Shown here: piece after piece, positions 59,401 through 64,000 of the stretch
Layout: each line of letters starts with the position of its first letter
Numbering within the stretch: position 1 is the stretch's first letter
NCBI GenBank assembly: GCA_025928545.1
Contig: JAICJH010000004.1
Span: 1-64,000 of the forward strand
Length of the DNA stretch: 64,000 nucleotides
Direction: 5' to 3'
From: Bryobacteraceae bacterium
GTDB taxonomy: Bacteria > Acidobacteriota > Terriglobia > Bryobacterales > Bryobacteraceae
Position numbers and translations under genes: made by a program
Notes under the pieces: generated by a model
Seen by the model: the letters and a program-made list of their open reading frames with translations, nothing else
The model's database searches: none
What the model was told of the DNA's origin: nothing

Positions 59401-59737
59401 TGCCCCTGTGCCCCAGGTCATCCTCAGTCCGGCTTCCGCGAGTGCGCTTGCCCAGGCAATGCGCAATGTGGTTGTTTCGGGCACGGCGCATAAATTCCTT
59501 TCCGGCTCCGGCGTTTCGATTGCCGGCAAGACCGGTACCGCACAGGTGGATAAGCGTCCGGGCGCCAGCGCCGAAGACAACCTTGCCCATTCCTGGTTTA
59601 CGGGCTTCGCCCCTTATGACGGCGACTCGCGGATCGCCTTTGCCGTATTTGTGGAACACGGTGGTTACGGTGGAGCGTTGGCCGCTCCCATTGCCGGAGA
59701 ATTGGTCGCGGCGGCGCGGGAACTTGGGATAATTTAA
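56399..59737 (+). CDS. Fusion of SEDS glycosyltransferase (FtsW/RodA) and class B penicillin-binding protein
   Basis: One polypeptide of 1112 residues. Residues 20-550 hold 10 or more hydrophobic segments of SEDS type: MLNDLGPALIVAC, the TGGPFGSGIGWGDAW loop and PTNHTDMIYSSIGEEWGF (HTD and EE, family signatures). Residues 570-1112 form a class B PBP: RGDIYDRSGILLA (dimerisation module), STFK (Ser842), SCN (Ser907) and KTGTA (Lys1044). A further segment at 45-145 after the first helix has no known match. SEDS polymerases and bPBPs normally act as two-protein pairs; here one gene makes both. Class A activity is not implied. Confidence 0.9.
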   Translation: MTVTRRVAGSRGRRPPEAGNLLLLLISLAVTSGIVLLGVLLYLQARQPDFEQTRQGLQSGRMVNLNKLTSPSQLLPSLGAYRSERVRTSAAKAIWGHLEQYRPVDGLGWLRTTLAPVTASLPPADPDAGSNPSVALHQVFLVRTPAEFIGSLWLAVAIFILPFYVVAGVWWWRDFRGDLTFLPPLHLITGVAFVTMLSLGNPARDSLLFPNFAWGIAVGTLLLSLPAFSFFDYRLIGGLGRSVRGRQALVFVPLLLIVVLLLCLRLFGSSPTGDANVNLWGFQPVEIIKLLIVVFYAGYFSQQWGRLRDLREKRFGMQGIPFHLPKFKHLLPLLASTLFALIVFKMLNDLGPALIVACLFLLLYGVALARPGLPVAGFILLIGSFVAASYNLIAPKLGIRIGMWSSPWENTLRGGDQLVKSFWALATGGPFGSGIGWGDAWLIPTNHTDMIYSSIGEEWGFCGLAAIFMVYAWLAYRSYRIARRAPSEYGFFLALGASLLLSLEAIVIIGGVTGAIPLSGVAAPFLCWGRTSMVVNFFLIALILSVSSRETKDEPVRQIFEMPQRWVLMILAGAGCLLLGRTAWLDVIRADDVFGRPARVLVENARKGARSAVAGPKTIQATIYNPRLALVENLIPRGDIYDRSGILLATSQPDHLTAHKSDLEQLGVSLDRCCRASDERSYPFGDLTYHLLGDNVEKARFGASDTAFVERTANGRLRGFEDTREILPAVRRRRRPDQPELAKFLHRDRDVHLTLDIRLQQRAQTILADALSRAHKTGGAAIILDVTTGNILASVNLPAPRETHPEEPDDPMLFRGAQRAAARDDLRPYQDVARFGAYPPGSTFKLVTAVAALRKDPSLLGQPETCGRLDDGRAGAKIKGYGNKGIHDDIGDSPHGTLTMSDALRVSCNAYFAQLATYQVGAAKLAETAALFGIRAVKPLREDAQNPDAAVKRLQKVLPDSGYGQGEVTASPLQMALVSSMIANHGGLIRERLVQGALTEPAPVPQVILSPASASALAQAMRNVVVSGTAHKFLSGSGVSIAGKTGTAQVDKRPGASAEDNLAHSWFTGFAPYDGDSRIAFAVFVEHGGYGGALAAPIAGELVAAARELGII

Positions 59738-59743
59738 CCTGTC

Positions 59744-60535
59744 ATGTCACTAGAGAAAATATGGAGTTCTGTTCGTCAATCGTTGCAATCGCATGCGGCC
59801 CCCGGCGTAACATCCGCGGATGCACCCGAACTCGCGGAAATCCGTCATGACATCCTCGAAGAAATTCGCGGGAACGTCCAGGAGCTGTCGGCAGGCCGCT
59901 ATGTTTTCCCTTTCAACCGCATTGTTGTCGCGATCCGGCCCCGCACCCCGGCCGAGCAGGCGGCAATTCAAAAGGTTTGGCTCGATGACGGAGAATTGCA
60001 GGCCGAAATCCGTTCCGTGCTCTCCCGCGCCGATTGCCAGTACGACAAGAACCTGACCGTCCAGGTAGATCTTCGCGAGGCAACGGGCGAACAGGATAAC
60101 GGAAGGAATTTCACCTTGAGCTTTGAGTGCGCGGGAAGTCAGGCAGTCGCCGCTTCTCCGGTTGAGGCCCGCTCTCCGCTCACTCTCAGCGTCCTTTCAG
60201 GCGCCGCCGATCCCGCTTCGCTCGTTTTATCCGCCGCGATTACGAATCTGGGACGCCTGCGCGAAGTCTTCGACAGCGATGGCCAGTTCGTCCGCTCAAA
60301 TGACATGGCCTTCAGCGAAGTGGAGAATGGCATCAACGAAACCGTGGGCCGGACGCATGCGCACATCATCCGCCGCGAAGACGGCCGCTTTGCGCTCGCC
60401 AACAGCCGGCGTCATGATAAGACACCGGTTGCGATTATTCGGAACGGTCACTCCATTCCAGTCATCCTGATCCCCGAGCCGCTCCAGGCCGGCGATGTGA
60501 TCCTGCTCGGCCGCGCCCGTATCGCCGTAGGTTAG
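59744..60535 (+). CDS. FHA-domain protein, divergent, with DUF3662-like N-terminus
   Basis: Protein of 263 residues, ATG 59744, 6 bases after the SEDS/PBP stop. The N-terminal 110 residues (DILEEIRGNVQELSAGRYVF, NRIVVAIRPRTPAEQ) resemble the same family as the first FHA protein. The FHA part has NLGRLREVFD and VGRTHAHIIRRE (Gly-Arg and Thr-His kept), but the usual NGT is absent (NSRRHDKTPVAIIRNGHSIP). So it may bind differently or be a partner-binding module. It closes the locus. Confidence 0.75.
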   Translation: MSLEKIWSSVRQSLQSHAAPGVTSADAPELAEIRHDILEEIRGNVQELSAGRYVFPFNRIVVAIRPRTPAEQAAIQKVWLDDGELQAEIRSVLSRADCQYDKNLTVQVDLREATGEQDNGRNFTLSFECAGSQAVAASPVEARSPLTLSVLSGAADPASLVLSAAITNLGRLREVFDSDGQFVRSNDMAFSEVENGINETVGRTHAHIIRREDGRFALANSRRHDKTPVAIIRNGHSIPVILIPEPLQAGDVILLGRARIAVG

Positions 60536-60551
60536 TTGAACGGCCGCGACG

Positions 60552-62201
60552 TTATTTGAAAATGACCCTGCCGCCGCTGAAGCTCCCTGAAAGCACGTAG
60601 GCCACGTCGAGCCCCGGAGCGGTGAATAGCTGGGGGTTCGAAGCAGTACCGAGCATCAGGGTACCTGCCGAGCCGGCTTGTGTTCCCGTTGCCGGCATAG
60701 CGAGCAGCACAGCGGTCGGCACGGTGAATTCTCCGGCCGCAACCGAAGCTGAGCATGCGAACGTGGCTCCGATAATGTCGGAACCATTCACCACCGTCGA
60801 GCTTCCCTGAATCCTTGCTGTGCTCGTTGAATCGCCGCCTGTCCACGTGACCCGAAGGGGCTGAGTGCGATCCACGCCGGAGTTAGTGATCGCCGCCTGA
60901 TTGGCCCACGTGGCCGGCGTCGCGAAGTTCAGCGTTGCAGTGAACGCTCCTACATCCGCGCCTCCGGTGCCGTTGGTGAACCGGTACGAGCCAGGGGAGA
61001 GTGTCGTCAGCGTTCCCGAATAGAAGCCCGGGCTTGCGCCTGCGAGTCCGGTCAGATTTACAGGATTGCCCGAGGGAGGACGGACCTCGATGGCGGGCCC
61101 CGCGTCGAGACCAGTTGCAGAAACGGAAGGTACCGGAATCGGATTGTTTATCGACTGCCTGAATGTGGAAACCAGGCAACTGCCGATGGATGCCGCGTGC
61201 GATACAGGAGTGGCGCCCGTCGCGAGCTGGCTTGGCGTGAACTTCTCGAACGTTGCGGACGCGCTTCCGATTACAGTCGGGGGCGCCGGGGCGTTGGCGA
61301 ACGAGCCCGAAACAGATTCCTGGAACAGATTGATCACGCCGAAGCTGACTGCGCCCTTCGTGTTCGTCGGGTCTTGCAAATCCGGCACCGGGAGACCGTT
61401 GGCGTCGGAACAAGGACCACCTGAGGTCGCGATCGCCATGGACGTGGTGTTGCTGACGACGTTGCCCGTCTGAACGACCAGAGACACAAAGCATCCGGAA
61501 GCGCCCTTCGGAACCACGAAGTTGATCTGGTCGAGCCCCGGCTGACCCGACCGCCCGTGATAGACAACATCGGCTTCAATACCTCCGACATATACCTTCA
61601 GTGGAGCTTCCAGATCCCCGGTTGTGGGAACGGCCGCATCGCTGCCGGTTATCGGGCCGAGGCCAGTTCCCCAGATGACGAGAGTATCGCCGGGACGCGC
61701 AGAGTTGGTGGCGGTCACGAGTGTGTAATCGCCAAAGGTCACGACGGCCGGTCCCGCTCCGGTCTCATTCACGGTGGAGATACCGAAATTGGATTTCACT
61801 ACCTGAACGGGTGTCGTGCCGCTTACGCCGTTGTAGGTCACGGTAACCGTTCCCGTGCCGATCGGCGTGTTCGAAGGCAGAACCGCGGCTATTTGGGACT
61901 GCAAAGTGTAAATCATCGGGGCGCTGACCGTCGTTCCTCCTACGGTCACCTGAACGGAGGTGCCGCTGAGCGTCGGAAGTAGCGGCAGGGATGGCGATAC
62001 CACTATCGTCGCGGGACCGAGGGCCGCACCATACACCACGAATATGGAACCCTGGGCGATGCCGAAATTCGGCAGACCCGGAAGAATATTGCTGGCCGGG
62101 TTCTGAACCGAATTTGGAATCGGGCTTTGAGCGAACAGGCAGGTGGCCGATAACAGCAAGGCGGGCAGGGACGCCAGCGGCAGTTTTGGAGCGACTCTCA
62201 T
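60552..62201 (-). CDS. Exported protein with Solibacter-type domain (TIGR03437-like)
   Basis: Protein of 549 residues with a signal peptide (LPLASLPALLLSATCLFAQS). The N-terminal half, PNFGIAQGSIFVVYGAALGP to QINFVVPKGASGCFVSLVVQ, is the beta-sandwich pair seen in acidobacterial proteins (FVVYG, VWGTGLGPITGSD). The C-terminal half (ANAPAPPTVIGSASATFEKF onward) looks like another all-beta domain. A surface protein of unknown role. Convergent with the FHA gene. Confidence 0.8.
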   Translation of the reverse strand: MRVAPKLPLASLPALLLSATCLFAQSPIPNSVQNPASNILPGLPNFGIAQGSIFVVYGAALGPATIVVSPSLPLLPTLSGTSVQVTVGGTTVSAPMIYTLQSQIAAVLPSNTPIGTGTVTVTYNGVSGTTPVQVVKSNFGISTVNETGAGPAVVTFGDYTLVTATNSARPGDTLVIWGTGLGPITGSDAAVPTTGDLEAPLKVYVGGIEADVVYHGRSGQPGLDQINFVVPKGASGCFVSLVVQTGNVVSNTTSMAIATSGGPCSDANGLPVPDLQDPTNTKGAVSFGVINLFQESVSGSFANAPAPPTVIGSASATFEKFTPSQLATGATPVSHAASIGSCLVSTFRQSINNPIPVPSVSATGLDAGPAIEVRPPSGNPVNLTGLAGASPGFYSGTLTTLSPGSYRFTNGTGGADVGAFTATLNFATPATWANQAAITNSGVDRTQPLRVTWTGGDSTSTARIQGSSTVVNGSDIIGATFACSASVAAGEFTVPTAVLLAMPATGTQAGSAGTLMLGTASNPQLFTAPGLDVAYVLSGSFSGGRVIFK

Positions 62202-62424
62202 AAACCTCTGCTTCAGGCAATGACGCGTGCTCCTTCAACGCTATCACCGCGGAACCGGCGCTGGCATATTCACCTGGAGGAATTTGTACAATTCCGCAGT
62301 CTTTTAAAGCCGGCTGAACAGCTCTTGCGATCCGCCGTAAAGGTACGATCCGAAACGTACTGTAATGCGCCTCAGGCCAGGCCGCAGCCGACCAATCCGC
62401 TCCCGAACGAATTACTATGAAGAC

Positions 62425-63024
62425 ATGACCAGACGAGAGGCACTTGCGATCGGTTCGGGCTTGCTTCTGCAGAGTTGTTCTGACGAGACTCCCGTCAAAA
62501 AAACTGTCGAAAAACCGCCGGAACCGGTGTCTGGCCTCCATGCCCTTTATCAGATGTTCACGTTTGCACGGACCTGGGCGCAGGATTTGAGGGTGATCCG
62601 GCTTTCAAACCGCGACATCCCGGACGTCAAACCTTTGCCGGGCAAGTCCGCGGTTTGGCAAGCCATGTTTGCGTCGCAAATCATGGGCAAAGCGCGCACT
62701 TATACCTTCTCTGTGTATGAAGCGAGCGCGACCTTACGCAAGGGCATTTTCCCGGATGCGCCGGTGCCGCTGTCGAGCGATACGCTGTCCTTTGCGGTGG
62801 GCGAAGCAAAAACGGATTCGGATGCAGCGTGGGAAATTGCGCGAAGCCACGGCCAGCAGTACGCGGACCAGCATCCCGAAACGCCGATCTCCTACGTGCT
62901 CGAAAGCGATCGTCAGTCGCATGCCCCGGTCTGGCGGGTCATCTGGGGTGAAAGCGTTGCCACCAGCAGCTTTTCGATTCTGGTGGACGCCGCTGCCGGG
63001 ACCTATATCCGTATTCTGCACTAG
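62425..63024 (+). CDS. Small Tat-type lipoprotein
   Basis: Protein of 199 residues. MTRREALAIGSGLLLQSCSD combines twin arginine and a lipobox (LLQSC). The body (ALYQMFTFARTWAQDLRVIR, TYTFSVYEASATLRKGIF, PVWRVIWGESVATSSFSILV) is a compact alpha/beta domain without a known name. The frame upstream to 62365 is poor. It is divergent from the Solibacter-type protein gene. Confidence 0.65.
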   Translation: MTRREALAIGSGLLLQSCSDETPVKKTVEKPPEPVSGLHALYQMFTFARTWAQDLRVIRLSNRDIPDVKPLPGKSAVWQAMFASQIMGKARTYTFSVYEASATLRKGIFPDAPVPLSSDTLSFAVGEAKTDSDAAWEIARSHGQQYADQHPETPISYVLESDRQSHAPVWRVIWGESVATSSFSILVDAAAGTYIRILH

Positions 63025-63137
63025 CAGCGTCGTCAGCAAACCGGAAGGTGGTGCTTGCCACGACCGTTATCGCTTCGGCCAACCGTGCGCCTGATAGTAT
63101 CCCTTCCCCCAGCTTGCCTCTGTCACCGCGGTGGTCT

Positions 63138-64000
63138 TCAGTGCGCTTCGTGGGGAGCACGGCGAACAACCGGTTGAGCGGCCGTCGCGGCTACATAGAT
63201 CCGGAAAGAATTGCTGGACACCGCGCCCGAGGGTGTCTGTACCCTCAGCAAAAGAGTAGGCCCACCTGCGGCAGGGGTTCCCAAACCGACATAACTCACA
63301 TTGAAATTGATCTGGCTGGTCCCCGCAATCTGAAAGGGCGCGGGGCCGGCATAAGTAGTCGGAACGGGGAACGCGGCCAGGTTGAAACCAATCGCCATAA
63401 GTACTTCCAGCGTTACCGGAAACGTATTCACAGGCAGCGGCGATCCGGTCACCAGCGCTCCATCTGCGGGCGATGAACTGATGGGCCCAAGACCAGTCGC
63501 AAAGATCGCAACAATGGAATTGGGCGATGCGGGGTTCGAAGCCGAGTTCAGCGTCCCATCCTGATTCACGGCCACAGCAAAAGTGCCGTCCACTGTCAGA
63601 ACTCCCGGTGCGGCGGGCGCGACTGGCCACGTGAGGCAGTTGGTCCTGACCTGGTTGTACGTGACGCAAACCTGCGTAGTCGGCCCGGCAACAGACCACG
63701 GAACCGCCGCGTTGATCTGGGAATCCTGCGCCCACATGAGTGGCGCAGGCACACCGTCGAAGGTCACCTCCACGCCGCCTGCCTCGGTTGGAAAGGGACT
63801 CAGCGGTGTAGCGCCGGCCACAATTCCCTGGAGAGGGCCAAGACTGTTTCCATATAACGCCACCATCTCGCCGGGAGCGACGGCGCCGTTGCTGAAGGTA
63901 TAAGCGCTGGCGACACAGGCAAGCGGCAGGGTCTGCGCACTTGCATTCGGCGAGAAGTTCAGCAGAACGCCGCCAGCAAGTTGCGGAAACGGCCCGTCCT
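63138..64000 (-). CDS. Exported protein with TIGR03437-type C-terminal domain (cut by right edge)
   Basis: The minus strand is open from the right edge to the stop at 63138; the N-terminus is outside. About 287 residues are seen: YTFSNGAVAPGEMVALYGNS, SQINAAVPWSVAGPTTQVCV, SNPASPNSIVAIFATGLGPI and APFQIAGTSQINFNVSYVGL. These are hallmarks of the Solibacter C-terminal domain. It is likely a secreted surface protein, function unknown. Confidence 0.8.
   Translation of the reverse strand, partial: DGPFPQLAGGVLLNFSPNASAQTLPLACVASAYTFSNGAVAPGEMVALYGNSLGPLQGIVAGATPLSPFPTEAGGVEVTFDGVPAPLMWAQDSQINAAVPWSVAGPTTQVCVTYNQVRTNCLTWPVAPAAPGVLTVDGTFAVAVNQDGTLNSASNPASPNSIVAIFATGLGPISSSPADGALVTGSPLPVNTFPVTLEVLMAIGFNLAAFPVPTTYAGPAPFQIAGTSQINFNVSYVGLGTPAAGGPTLLLRVQTPSGAVSSNSFRIYVAATAAQPVVRRAPHEAH

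Overview
The window looks like chromosomal DNA of an Acidobacteriota bacterium, most likely of the Solibacter/Bryobacter group. The evidence is high GC, extracellular proteins with the Solibacter-type C-terminal domain (TIGR03437-like, at 60552-62201 and at the right edge), many Tat- or Sec-exported enzymes, sugar and pectin catabolism, and Gly/Arg/Ala-rich inserts inside exported enzymes. No rRNA, tRNA, CRISPR array or prophage was seen. One IS630-type element is present. All assignments come from reading motifs by eye; no database search was run.

Layout. 1-8070: secA (cut by the left edge), an ABC-2 type exporter pair, small zinc-ribbon and membrane proteins, a YkgJ-type protein with a CPBP protease, a GT-C glycosyltransferase and an exported SGNH hydrolase. 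8180-11130 (minus): an SDR, two small proteins, rmlB and a lipoprotein. 11159-15992: inositol-phosphatase family protein, rpiB and a DJ-1/PfpI protein, facing a galK, small membrane protein and SSS symporter operon. 16060-18684: tandem repeats, a DUF2007-like protein and a tandem AAA+ ATPase. 18800-20490: selD between two small exported Lys-rich peptides. 20511-25208: a possible MraZ/AbrB-like protein, xseA, a BtuF-like protein, a PP-loop ligase and a CheY-like regulator. 25168-27965: acylphosphatase, apt, ispE and prs as a tight gene string.

28131-34411 is a plant-polysaccharide island: an exported sugar isomerase/epimerase-like protein, a PL4-like rhamnogalacturonan lyase, a CotH-kinase protein and a GH28 polygalacturonase. 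Next come a frameshifted IS630 transposase whose stop codon overlaps the start of a nitrilase-family gene, and a giant exported protein (about 2670 residues) with FG-GAP repeats, Ig-like repeats, three long homologous modules, a cohesin-like domain and a C-terminal dockerin. Then follow an MFS transporter, a sorbosone-dehydrogenase-like protein, a thioesterase and two exported esterases.

The most striking region is 51733-60535. Six consecutive plus-strand genes encode an FHA protein, a 29-residue membrane peptide, a PP2C phosphatase with a membrane anchor and an outside beta-helix, a divergent Ser/Thr kinase with an outside TPR-like domain, one polypeptide fusing a SEDS (FtsW/RodA) glycosyltransferase to a class B penicillin-binding protein, and a second, divergent FHA protein. 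It recalls the actinobacterial fhaA-pstP-rodA-pbpA-pknAB cluster, but with fused or added domains. I infer a phosphorylation-controlled peptidoglycan synthase module. The window ends in two Solibacter-type extracellular proteins around a small Tat lipoprotein.
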